Notes under the pieces: generated by a model | The model's input: only the letters and a program-made list of their open reading frames with translations | What the model was told of the DNA's origin: nothing | The model's database searches: none | Program-made: the position numbers and the translations under genes | DNA from: Atopsyche davidsoni | Lineage: Eukaryota; Arthropoda; Insecta; Trichoptera; Hydrobiosidae | Direction: 5' to 3' | Assembly: GCA_022113835.1 (NCBI GenBank) | Contig: JAILWY010000023.1 | Coordinates: 11,463,501-11,527,500 of the forward strand | Length of the DNA stretch: 64,000 nt | Shown here: in pieces, positions 10,976-22,700 of the stretch | How positions within the stretch are numbered: position 1 is the stretch's first letter | How the letters are laid out: each line of letters opens with the position of its first letter

Positions 10976-13900
10976 GTATGTTTTTTTACATCCTTTTCTG
11001 TGTTTGCTTCTTAATTTTTTTAGAATACTTCTTGGTTTTATAGCTGTGTACACGTATAGATGTTTTTACTAATAAGTTATATAATATTTCAACATGTCTC
11101 TGCACATATTCTAAAATAAATATACATATTCTTTTAAAATAATATTCCTCTACGAAAACATATTTTTATTTTTTCCAGGCCTGTTGAAGATGTGTCAGAG
11201 AAGATCTTGGGATGGAATTTTCCCCCTGAGCATCAAGACTTGGTGCACCCGCATTGGCGGAACTTTGTAGCACCATCCAAATTCTGGCACTTCGGTTTGG
11301 CTCTCATATACACTATGCTCATGATAATCTCCTGCCTTGGCAACGGCATAGTTATATGGATCTTCTCTACGTGAGTACATTATATATTTTTTCTTATTTC
11401 AAAAGTTAATTTAGCGAATGTTAGATTGAAAAAGTACTTTAAATAAAAAAACATTAGAATTTTTAAGACCTTGAGAAAGCTGTTTAGAGGAATTTAAAAT
11501 AGTTTCATGAAAGTTGTAATATCCATCACGAGTGCGAGGCGGGGGGTTGCTTTGAAGCACTAGTTTTGGAATATAGTTTTGATTTAAATAAAATATTAAA
11601 TATTTGCGAAAAAAATGCTACCCAAAAATCTTTTTGATACTCTTGTGTATTTCAATTCGGAAGATTGTTACAAATAAATTTATTGATTTAATATAAAGTG
11701 CGTGATGAAGTATATTAAACATTCTTGAAAAGCATGTTCTTATCAATAAATGATAACCTAAGCTACAGTATTTGATTTATGCTATTTAAAAATAAAATAT
11801 GAAAAATCGTAACGTCTAGAGCGTGAACAAGAAACATTAATTTTGATAAAAATCTCGCAGATATAGTGAATCGGTGCAAATGTGTACTAATTATTTTGTA
11901 AATATTAACGCTAGACGTATAAAAAATGTTTATTTTGATAAATTATGAAAACCATGAATCACAGTACTTATTTTTGTTTAAAATTTTGCTATCAGAATAT
12001 TTATGCAGGCATAAAAAACCAAATTACTACATTTGTAATGAATAACCTATTTCAAGTCTGATTAAATAATCTACATAAAAAAATTACTTTTGATAGTCCA
12101 TGTTGGATCTCCGAGTTGTTATAAATGAGAAACAGTGTACATCCATCAAATATTAATAATCTATAACTAAATTCTAAAAAGCAAATTTTAAAGCAGTGTG
12201 AAGTAAAAACTTAGTTAACGAGTCTTTTATAATTTTTATTAAATTAAAGAATATCATAATAACGGTGTAGATAAAGAATTTTTTAAGAATGGATCGCATT
12301 ACTAAGATAAATAATCACTGAAGATTTTCAAGAATACTTAACTTGTGTATACAAAATATCTGACGAGCGAAATAATTGCATTGATTTTTTAAATTTTAAG
12401 GTCTCCTAAGCTAAGGACTGCAAGCAATATGTTTATAATCAACCTAGCAATATTCGACGTGACTATGATGTTGGAGATGCCTCTCCTTATTGGCAATTCC
12501 TTCCAGCAGCGACTTCTGGGCTACGAAACAGGCTGCAATATCTATGCCGTTCTGGGATCACTTTCTGGAATTGGTGGAGCTATTACAAATGCTGCCATCG
12601 CTTTTGATAGATACAAGTAAGTTTGTTTTTCATTCTCTTCTCCCTTCATGATGTTTGTAAATGAGCGAGATAAGCCTCTCGTGCACTGCTCATACCGTTG
12701 AAATGAATGCCAGCTAGAGCTGCATGAAGGGAGCATTTGATAAATAGATACAAAAAACAACAAAAAAAAACTTAAACTAATTTCTTGATGAAGACTACCG
12801 TGGGTGGAGTCAAAACAATGGCGAAAAAATGGAAATAAAAGCCCAAAAACAGATAAAAAAAGTTCGAATAACTAGTAAATACACTCAACATCTCAAATTA
12901 ATATTTACATCAGTATATATAGATTTTTGTATAAACTAAATGATAAATATACTATTGTATACCATTTATCCTACACCACACGCGTCGTTTCACTTCTACT
13001 TACATGAATAAATAATGGAGTATTTCAGAATAAATTATAATCTAATAAAAATGAAACCCTAATGGTTACAAGCTTCTCCACTCGCGGCCTTCGGATACTA
13101 CTGAGTGGCGTTAGAACTCTTCGTTCGATTGATTCGCAGTCCAAATGTCTGCTGTTTTCGTCTTTCAAAAGCTACCAACACAGTAAAATGAATTGATCAA
13201 AGCCATTTTAGAAAATGTCTCGGAACAATCCGCCCAAATAGCATTATTAATTGTTAAAACAAAGAAATACATGAAAATAGTAAATAATTTCTTACAAAAC
13301 ACATCCGAAAAATCACCACGTGATATGATATCTTAATTATTTTTTCAAATGTTGATGTTTGCATTAATTTCTGTATATTCGTACAAAATATTTTTTTACT
13401 AACCACTTTATTCGGCATTTTGACCGTCATATTATTAAAACTAAATCATACAAGAGAAAGCAAGCATAATAAAAGAACTATTACTCGTAAAAAAAAAAAC
13501 ACTGGCTGTTAACTTGATATATTTACGTAAGCATTATAAATGACCGTGTTTTCCAGGACCATCTCTTGCCCCCTGGACGGGCGCCTGAGTCGCACCCAAG
13601 CCATCATCCTGTGCGTGATGACGTGGTTGTGGGCCACCCCCTTCACCGTGCTGCCTCTCTTCAAGATCTGGGGGAGGTTCGTTCCGGGTAGGTCTCACCT
13701 CGACCAAGCTATGAGCTAATCTCCCGATATGACGGCCAGGCACGATATACGGCGATTGGAATGCAATGCCAGGAGTTAGTCCTAATCGATTGTGAGCGAG
13801 GATTTTCTTTTATCATTCGTGTTTTGATAACATCTGAACACGCTTTCTGGGTTTCGTGTGAATTAAACTAATTTCAATTGTGATTTAGTGATAATATTAA

Positions 13901-14010
13901 AAACTTACTCCATAAACAAAAAAAATTGTCTGCCGAAGGCAATATAACTAAAAATCAATATATGTGAATTATGGTACATTCATTGTGATTCAAACCTGTG
14001 TGATCACCAA

Positions 14011-14066
<56 letters not shown>

Positions 14067-17000
14067 ATATATATATATATAAATGTGTGTATATATATAT
14101 ATATATTTATATATTTATATAGGTATACATAGATATTTATATATATACTCGCATTATCTTTTTTATATAAATATATTTAAAGTAAATAGTTCAGACGAAA
14201 AACAGTTGATTTTATCTAACGTTTAATTTATCAAGGTTAGCAATGAAATAAGAAGAGGCGAAAGGCAACAAGAAAAGAAAATGAAAAGAGCTGGTCGTGT
14301 TATTTACAATGCTACAGCAGTTTAATTACACATTGCTTTTCAATTTGTATCCCTCCTCTTTCGTAGATCTTGAGCAAATCCACACCAGACGTAATTTTCA
14401 CAACTCATTAAAATCAGTTTCTCGCTTGTAAAAAAAATCTATTCGCAAACATTTTTACTATATGAACTATTGTTACGCCGAACGAAACCCTTTTTTGCAC
14501 GCAAAAATATTACTTATGGCAACTTTATAACAAAAACCTCGGCAAAAAACTAGTAGCTAAATAAAACTAGGATTGTAGTATCTCATCAGTGTCATAAATA
14601 TCTCTGGCCCAAGAGGAAACTTTAATAATATTTGGCCGGAAATAAACGAGGAATACTCTGGCACTGCATAAAATATTATAAATACGTGTAAACAATAGCT
14701 AAAATATCCTCTACATTATCTTTCTCTCTATATATATACATATAGAGAGAGAAAGATAATGAAGTGTGTGTGTATGTGAGTGTTGGTCTAATAATTGGTT
14801 AACATATTATTTTTTGTCTTCCACAAAAAACTTTTTTTTATATTACGAGCTTTTGCCTTTACATAAAAGATCAATATCATATTTCTATATTTAAAGTAAA
14901 CGAATTTTTAAAAATTCATAGATTGTAATATTTCAAATTTAAAATTACAAATTAATAAAATATATATAATGAATTGTAGTTTTTGAATAATTTTTTAATC
15001 GAAGTATTGCTATATCATAAGCTATGTGTCAGGGTGTTCCTTTAAGTCAGGGTGTTATTATATTCGTGGTTTATGTACTTACTAAGTCAAATTGATATAC
15101 CTTTTTGGAACTTGGGAACTTTTGGCAGCAACTCGTTGCTGTATTACCGCAGGGATGTTTACATAGTTAAATTTTCTTTGAAGTTCAGATATCTGCTGGG
15201 ATGTTATATCTTGCGCTTAGCTCGGTGTGAATATATAACTTGGTTATGATTACTAAAATTTATTGTCTCGATTGCAAACTTTATCACGTGAGCTTAGCAA
15301 AAATATACAATCGAAATTGAATACACTTAGCTACATTAATTAATAGAAACTTTCTTTGTTGATCATTCGATTACGGAGTTCCTTTAAACTTTGAAATGCT
15401 CATTTCGCTATTTAATGTTTTCAGAGGGTTTCCTTACAACCTGCTCTTTTGACTTCCTGTCTGATGATCAAGACACTAAAGTCTTTGTTGGTTGCATCTT
15501 TATATGGAGTTATGCTATTCCAATGGCACTCATTTGCTTCTTCTATTCACAACTCTTCAGTCAGGTAATAAAATAAATAGGTGCACACCGCTAAAATTAA
15601 CTCCATGTCATAAAAAAATATCAGATTTTACTGAGTTCATGGTACGTATATTGAACATAACGAACATGTGTTGATGAAGTGGCTCTTAATTGCTGCTAAT
15701 TGATTGCAAGACTCGGCGCCCCATTTTACGATGAATCAGAAAACATGTTTTGAATCCACGTTTTAAAAATATATGTTTCTATGAATTATTCACAAGCAAA
15801 TTATAAAAATAACTCACTCTTGACTTGTTTTAAGTTTTTAAAATATAATTAAAATCATTATTTAAATTTAATTTTTTATTTAAAAAGGTTCGCGCTCACG
15901 AAAAGATGTTGAAAGATCAAGCCAAAAAGATGAACGTGAAGTCTCTTGTAGCTAACCAGGATTCTGCTAATAAGAGTGCTGAAATTAGGATCGCTAAAGT
16001 AGCTTTCACTATTTTCTTCCTCTTCGTCTGTGCGTGGACGCCATACGCTTTTGTGGCACTGATCGGTGCCTTTGGCGACAGGTATGTAAATACGGCTATA
16101 AAATTTTTTTTTGAGGATTAAAATCCCTTCAAGTTGTTATATGCTATAATTATTACATCAAAAATCCTGTTAAAACTTGTTCTTGTTAGGTTATCGTTGA
16201 CACCAATAGCAACCATGATCCCTGCCGTCTGCGCCAAAATCGTGTCTTGTATTGATCCTTGGATTTATGCAATCAATCACCCCAGATACAGGTATGACAT
16301 ATTCTCCAATCGCCAATCACTAAAAATACTACTATGTTTTATATTAAAGTCAGACGAAACTTCATTCGTGTGCTTCCACGGATGAATCACATTAATAGAT
16401 TCAAATCATTTTATCGATTCGGAGTTTATACGTCCAAAAGAAAAATAAATTTTGCATAGATACTCATATTTTTTTGAGTAAAAATAAATTATTCTTTTTT
16501 TCTGGCATTTGTTCGCATTAATTATGCGCACACCGCGTTAACAAATCACAAGAATAAAAGTATTATATAATAACAATAAGGACATAAAATATTATAAGAC
16601 ATTCAGAATATATCAACGCTGGGGAGCAATTTATTGAACAATAGAAGTAGCGCGGGTTGAGAGGTAAGGTTGGACCTCGAATTAAGGAGAGAAAGTCCAG
16701 TATGATGACGAGCACGAAGGTTATAGGCATAACTTAGGGCGCGTACACACCTCTCTTACCTTACTGAGAAGGAAATATTACATTACACTTAAAATAATAT
16801 TAATAAAAAGTGAATTTTTCAATAATTAAAATTTAGGCCTCAGATCACGGTCTAGTAGAACTGTGGTATTTTTAATGAAATATTTTAATTGAAAATACTT
16901 ATTATTAATAATAAAATCACACCTAAAATATATTATTTTTATAAAAATGTTTAGTACAAAACTGCAATGTTCTATATTAGTAGAAATATAAAATATGTAG

Positions 17001-17175
17001 GTCTTGTACTTCATTGAATTTTTTTTGGAAAATGTATACTGAAAATAAAATTTGTAATGTTTTTAGGCAAGAATTAGAGAAGCGCGTACCCTGGCTGGGA
17101 GTGAGGGAGCCCGACACCGACACCGTCTCGGCCAACACCGTCAGCACAGCCTCCGTGCCTGCGGCCGAGACATAA
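10920..17175 (+). CDS. BRh: Blue-class (short-wavelength) visual opsin, complete, 8 exons
   Basis: A rhodopsin-type GPCR of photoreceptor cells. It binds retinal and activates Gq to start phototransduction. Joined exons 10920-10975, 11179-11370, 12401-12616, 13557-13687, 15425-15564, 15888-16081, 16190-16291 and 17067-17175 give 1140 nt, 379 residues plus TAA. Visible features: N-glycosylation site N4-M-T; GN in TM1 (N74); D102 in TM2; disulfide pair C128 and C205; DRY at 152-154; E199 in the second extracellular loop; the [10 protein letters not shown] motif at 256-265; retinal Schiff-base lysine K326 in TM7; and DPWIY (332-336), an NPxxY variant. E108, in MMLEMPLL of TM2, replaces the Lys that marks insect UV opsins, and the overall match (EEHQDLVH-like N-terminus, [27 protein letters not shown]) is to lepidopteran blue opsins, which are also about 380 residues. 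The start has A at -3. The gene appears intact. Absorbance maximum cannot be read from sequence. Confidence 0.95.
11179..11370 (+). CDS. BRh: Blue opsin exon 2
   Basis: Acceptor TTTTCCAG before 11179, donor GTGAGT at 11371. Encodes the rest of the N-terminus ([19 protein letters not shown]) and TM1 (about residues 54-81). Ends after two bases of the T83 codon. Intron 2 is 1030 bp. Confidence 0.95.
12401..12616 (+). CDS. BRh: Blue opsin exon 3
   Basis: Acceptor TTTTAAG before 12401, donor GTAAGT at 12617. Encodes the first cytoplasmic loop, TM2 with D102 and tuning-site E108, the extracellular C128, and TM3 up to DRY (152-154). Intron 3 is 940 bp. Confidence 0.95.
13557..13687 (+). CDS. BRh: Blue opsin exon 4
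   Basis: Acceptor GTTTTCCAG before 13557, donor GTAGGT at 13688. Encodes [16 protein letters not shown]4 and the start of extracellular loop 2 up to the first base of the E199 codon. This exon is more GC-rich than its flanks. Intron 4 is 1737 bp and holds microsatellites and an inverted repeat. Confidence 0.95.
14010..14155. repeat. Compound (AC)n/(AT)n microsatellite in opsin intron 4
   Basis: An AC run followed by interrupted AT repeats with embedded gtatgtgt and aaatgtgtgt units, within intron 4 of the opsin gene. Confidence 0.9.
14714..14761. repeat. Near-perfect inverted repeat (hairpin) in opsin intron 4
   Basis: The left arm CATTATCTTTCTCTCTATA (from 14714) is matched by its reverse complement TATAGAGAG(AG)AAAGATAATG ending at 14761, with one extra GA in the right arm and a short AT-rich centre. 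The intron transcript could form a long hairpin. It may be a small MITE remnant or a replication product; no target duplication was identified. Confidence 0.75.
15425..15564 (+). CDS. BRh: Blue opsin exon 5
   Basis: Acceptor TTTTCAG before 15425, donor GTAATA at 15565. Encodes [10 protein letters not shown] with disulfide C205, and TM5 up to Q245. Ends in phase 0. Intron 5 is 323 bp. Confidence 0.95.
15888..16081 (+). CDS. BRh: Blue opsin exon 6
   Basis: Acceptor TTTAAAAAG before 15888, donor GTATGT at 16082. Encodes cytoplasmic loop 3 with [10 protein letters not shown] (G-protein contact region of insect opsins), TM6 ([20 protein letters not shown]) and the following loop (GAFGD). Intron 6 is only 108 bp. 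Confidence 0.95.
16190..16291 (+). CDS. BRh: Blue opsin exon 7
   Basis: Acceptor CTTGTTAG before 16190, donor GTATGA at 16292. Encodes TM7 with the chromophore-binding lysine K326 and the [12 protein letters not shown] end. Intron 7 is 775 bp. Confidence 0.95.
17067..17175 (+). CDS. BRh: Blue opsin exon 8 (terminal)
   Basis: Acceptor GTTTTTAG before 17067; stop TAA at 17173-17175. Encodes the cytoplasmic tail [19 protein letters not shown] followed by a Ser/Thr-rich end ([16 protein letters not shown]) of the kind phosphorylated and bound by arrestin in opsins. GC-rich relative to flanking DNA. Confidence 0.93.
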
Positions 17176-17590
17176 ACCCGCCTGGCAACACACGCGGGCC
17201 TCATGCACACCGCCCAGGAAACACACTTCAGTAGACTTTAAGAGAACCTCACTCAATATGCTTGACCCGAGCACAGTGTCTAATTGTACTACTCGACGAG
17301 TGTCGGTGAATTTTGGACTATTGTGCTGACGAACGTCATTGCGGAATTACTCCCGAAAACAGCTGATATAAGCTTCGACAACTGAACATGATTTCTGCAA
17401 TTTGTATGAAAGCAACTAAAACTTTAAAAAAAATTAACTGTGAAGATTTTTTATCGACCTTGCAATGGCTATGGAAAAGATTCATAAATATAAAAATAAA
17501 CCTATTCTAGGAATCCTTTGTTTATTATGTGAAAAAAATTGCTTTCGTTTTATCTTATTTTGATTATATTTAATAATGTAATTTGTTTAA

Positions 17591-17596
17591 AATAAA
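17591..17596 (+). terminator. Probable polyadenylation signal of the opsin gene
   Basis: AATAAA 416 bases after the stop codon, followed at 17621-17634 by CTGTTTTTTTTT, a GU/U-rich downstream element. Cleavage is expected near 17610. An earlier AATAAA at 17495-17500 is an alternative site. The 3' UTR would be about 320 to 435 bases. Confidence 0.5.
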
Positions 17597-18102
17597 CGAA
17601 TATAGTATGAGCAATAAGACCGCCTGTTTTTTTTTATCAATGAACATATTTTCCCGGCAATCGCGAATAGATCACAAAATTATATGAGAAAAGAAACAAA
17701 TAAAAAGCCTCGGTTTCCGGCACTTCGCTCTCATAGCATCTCGTTTTCTACATAATAAATGTACAATGTATAGCACAGCCAATTCTACCCCACAAAAGAA
17801 CAGCTACGATAAATTCGAGCTTCCGAGGGGCCGCAAAAATAAATAATCTCCAATTACGCATTCCGCCTAGAAATTAGGCAAGATGAGTCTCATCCCATTG
17901 TTATTGAGTTATCCCTTAAATTTAGATGTTCCTGCCCTCGTATTGTGTGATCCGTGGCGTAATTTATGTTGTATTAATACACATTAATCAAACCCACATC
18001 AAAGCATTGTTAAATGATAAACTTCGGGCTATCCACGTGGGCGCGTGCGAGTCCTGCCCAGCCGCCCGCTCACACTCAAAAATAATTATTGTTTTAAATA
18101 TT

Positions 18103-18107
18103 TTATA

Positions 18108-18195
<88 letters not shown>
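18103..18195. repeat. (TA)n microsatellite
   Basis: Over 80 bp of almost pure TA dinucleotide. It accounts for a false 119-codon open frame (17926-18285) with an Ile-Tyr run. Confidence 0.95.
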
Positions 18196-18198
<3 letters not shown>

Positions 18199-19656
18199 AC
18201 CCAAATTTCACATAAATTTTCTAGCAATGTCAGGTTGTTATATCGTACAACTCAAGAATACATTATCATTGAAAAGTACAATTAGATTGAGAAAAAGCAG
18301 CGCTTATATTTGTATTTAGAAACGGTAGATAAAATATCCTGTGTATATTTAAGTTAATTTTTAATTTCCGAGTATTAAATATTCAAAATTTCTATGTTCT
18401 GGGTTCAAACTTAAAATACTAACTTTGTAACTATTGAATTAAAGCAACATACTCAGTATACTTTTGAAATGTTTATCAAAAATAAAGTCATGGCTGGGAG
18501 CGCTCGAAATGCATTTGACGCTTCAAGTGAATACAAACTTAACACACGTTTATAATTCAGTTCAAACGAAATTTAAATAAACATAGCTATTATGAAAATG
18601 AGCTGATCTTTTTTCTGATTAACAACATGTCTACTGGAAACCGTACAGTAACTATATATATTCTTATATATTTCTTTATGTACATATTTTCGTTTCTTTT
18701 CAAAAATCAGAGAAGCATACAAAGGGATCCACTGGTAAATAATTCCAATATTTTTTTTTAACAAGAACATAAAGACACGATTGTTAACTAGACCAAAATA
18801 AATTCAGTACATATCCCGTCATCGAATAAAAACCCGGAATTGTATCGCCAATAATACAGACTGTGAATGTCGCGTAAATATCACTAACTATCTAGGAGAA
18901 GAGAAAACGACGTATGTAGCAACAATGAGCGTAAATTAATTCACTGTATTCATAAATATAAATATTTTTACCAAGAAAAGTATTCAACTTGCAACCAATT
19001 ATAAAAAAAACTTTGAATAGTCAGAGGAAATTCAATAGACGCAAAAAGTGTAGACTAAAGTGAAGGTGCCAGGACAAAAGTGAAGATTCGGGCGGGGGGG
19101 ACTCACGGACGGACTAAATAAGCTCTATAGGAACAAGCAAGGGCGCCGAGAGTTTGACAGTGAGAAATAAAAAAAGAAGGTAAATAATGCTCGTTTAGGA
19201 TTGCTATGCCACGCGACAGCACCTGTCTTATGTGTGGCAGAATATGCAGCTGTATGATCGAGGGGAACCGAGAGGGTGTCTGCCTTGATGCACAAAGACC
19301 CCTCGAGTATGAATATAATAATATCAAATACAGCTGAAAGTGTATACGCTGTATTAAGTTGAATATTTATTTATACACAACGTCTTAATTTACGATTTTT
19401 TTTACGGAGTGTACTCATATGCAATGTGGGATTTTACATTATATTTGTGTAAAACAAAACCTCGTCAGATGAGCGAACAAATGAATAAGCAGTCGAAGCC
19501 GTGTGTCCCCTGCAGTTGCGGAGTCGCCGCAGGATTGAGACCTCAACATTTAGGGCGGGCCGTCGTCAAACACAGCAACATTTAGCGGCGCTGGCGCCCG
19601 GCCACAGCAGCCGCCCCCGCCGGTGTGCAATCTATTATGTCATTTATAATTCATGA

Positions 19657-19702
19657 GGTGGGCGGGGGCGGGGACGAGGGCGGGGACGAGGGCGGGGGTG
19701 GT
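19657..19702. repeat. GGGGACGAGGGC 12-bp G-rich tandem repeat
   Basis: About 3 imperfect copies of a G-rich 12-mer inside a GC-rich block (19500-19790). Several GGG/GGGG runs on the + strand could form a G-quadruplex. Confidence 0.7.
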
Positions 19703-22700
19703 GCCGTCATATTGTTCGCGCCGCCTGCCTACCGGGCGCATCGCCTTATGAAAATGTTCACCTATTTACCGGCGCGAAGAGTGTGCTAGTGCCCGGCGTA
19801 TAGAGGATTAGGTGATTTGTGTTTATTGTGATTGAATGCGGGATCGTAATGGTATTGTACGGTTTTATTGTTAGTACTGTGAGGTGGGTTGCGATATTTT
19901 ATTTTATGTAGCACGAGCTTATAAATTATAAAGTTTATTATACTGATACCGAAAATACCATCGAGCGCCACGAAGTACACTACAAGTAAATCACTCAAAC
20001 AAGAAGAGATTCCACTTGAATAACAAAAAATAACGAAAATATCACGATACCCTTATTTTAATACGATAGAACAATGCATGGCAATAAAAATTTCAAAGCT
20101 CTTATGCTTATAAAACAACCGTGAACTTCAAATACATATCAATCACTTTGGCGAGTAATTCTGGTCAGTATATATTTGCAAAACATGTGCTGATGCATAT
20201 ATCAATAAATTTACCGGGGCTGGAGTGTACTCGAAAGCTCTCGGTTCATTGATCCTGTTAATTTTTACATGCAATAACACGCGGTCACTCACATGACAAA
20301 TTAGCGGGGAGATCGACAGCCAACGGCCTGCTTCGCAGGTCAGGGAATTACCGCAGCCACAGTCGACAGAAACTTCTACAAATTATAAAAATAATGCTTA
20401 CTATAACATCAAAAAAATACTGCAGTATTAACAAAGCTAACAATTTAGTTTTCTGATTGGTGTATCGTTCCTCAATTGAATGAAAGTATTTTTTTTATGT
20501 GTTAAATAAACTATAGAAGTCATTGTCGATTAATTATGTTGCATCTAAAATTTGGTAATTGCCTTTAAATTATTATTATTATTACCTCCTAAACACTTTT
20601 TAAATATTTTTTTGTAAAATTCAATAAAATATTTATATTCAAGCATAACACTACTGTAGAGTACTACTAAAATGATCGTTTGAGTTACATAGTATACAAC
20701 ATTACCACTATCATAGCAAAACTCAATGCGAAATTTCCGTACAAAGCAACCACAGCAACGGTAGTTACGAAAGAAGAAACAAATTTCCAAAATAAATAGA
20801 AATAACGAAATGCAAGAATCGCTGTGAGAAACCGCCTTTACGGGCAGACGACTAGACCTTAAGTGTCATTTGATGTAGATAGCGCCGGCGCCTGTCGAAA
20901 AGATTTTTTTATCAAGGCAACTCCGCCGCCCGCTTCCCGAATTATACCTGATGATGTGCAGCGTCTTGTTTATGTTGGTGGGCCCACTTCCTCGCTCAGA
21001 TAAGCGCCAAATGAATGCAAAGTATAAGCGGTTAGGATGTGTAAATAGTCCTCGGCGAGAAGGCGCGGGGCGAGGCGGGTTATTGTGCTTTGTATATAAA
21101 CGAACGGATTATTAGAGGCGTTTCGCCATGATGTGAGGAATCGTATCGATTTTCTTTGTTCAAGTGAATATAAAACATAGAAACTTCATAAGTATGTAGG
21201 TACTAGTAATTATTAAAAGTTTACTTATCGATTTCGTACTCAATGACTAATGCGCACACTTATATTACGAGAAGGCAATATTATTATCAAACGTATTCAA
21301 TATTCAATGTTATACCGACAAATCAAATAAGAACGATATTTGGAGTAGCAAAAAATTTTTTTTTAGCGATTTCATTGTGGAAAATTTGCATGTGTAAGAA
21401 AATACTTCTTTGGTCGTAAAAAATCAATGTTGTATTTGTAGATCTCATATTTATGTTCTAAATTCAAGCAAGGAAATAAATAACTGAAATCCATAAAATA
21501 TTATTCAATATTATAACTATTTGATAAAACTTGTTTACAATTTGGTAAACATACCAAAAGGTACGAAATTTATTTATTACTTATAAAGTTCTTCTTAGAA
21601 AATTGATTAGCCTAGGTTATAGTACTATCATAGTAATGTATATGAGCAAATATATAAACTTAAGCCCACGCCAAGAAAGCCTTAGCATGGCTAGGCATTC
21701 CTTATTAAACCTTGAGGAAGGAAAGAGAGCGGGAGTGGCTTCATCCTGCGAGAGATACGTAACGATAGATTCAATCATTTTATTGAATTTTACCTTTCCA
21801 TAATTTATAGTAATATCCTTTATAATAGTTACACGCCATGTGAAGGTGTGTAATATTCTGCCGGTGATCTAGAACCCTAATCGCGGTATACGTAGCCATA
21901 ATTACGCAGTGTCTATTATTAATGGTTATGTGGGTAGCAAGCGATTGTAGCATGTCGAAGACAATACACATGCTTAGTTGAGAGACTAAATCATTAAGTA
22001 ATATAGATTTTTATTTATTACATTATAAATTATAATTATAAATTAATAAGAGAAGACGTCTACTGTTCTGGAGATTCATATGAAAAAGTGTTTTATTATA
22101 TGGTCTAAAATTTTACACATCATCAAGGGAAAAGATACCTTTGAAGAGTTTGAGGTCGTCAAAAGTATGAAAAGACGATGGATCAGAAACAACACTCTTT
22201 TCAGATGTTTTCGCGTTATTAAGGCTTCAAAAATATATCTAAAAGTAACCCAACATAAAAGGTGTAATTTCTTAGGAGAAGGAACATCACAAATATCACA
22301 TCCTAAAATTCAGCAATAAAGTACTTTGACAAACTCCAACATTATATGAAATATTCAAAAAAAAAATTATGTTTATTTTTTATTAGTAAAGTAAATAATT
22401 CCCCGCATTTTAATTTTATTATTCTTAAAGCTTTTAAAGAAAGCTACTTCAAAAAAATTGTCTAAATATTTACTTTGAAAAATAACTTTTTATTGAATTT
22501 TCCATTAATTCATAATTATCTCAATAAGAAAAATGCGCATTTTTCTGTTTATTTTTTTTACTCGGATATCAGTCCCAACCTTTGTAAATTTACATTGTCA
22601 ATTTTAAAGGAAAATCTTTCCCAAATACACAAGAAACCCAACGGTAACAACAACAAAAGAACACACTCTGCAACAATGGCGTACTCACAAAACCATACAG

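Noticed and set aside
17926..18285. 119-codon + frame with a long Ile-Tyr run
   Set aside because: The frame exists because it crosses a TA microsatellite that encodes IY repeats. The ends show no similarity to known proteins.
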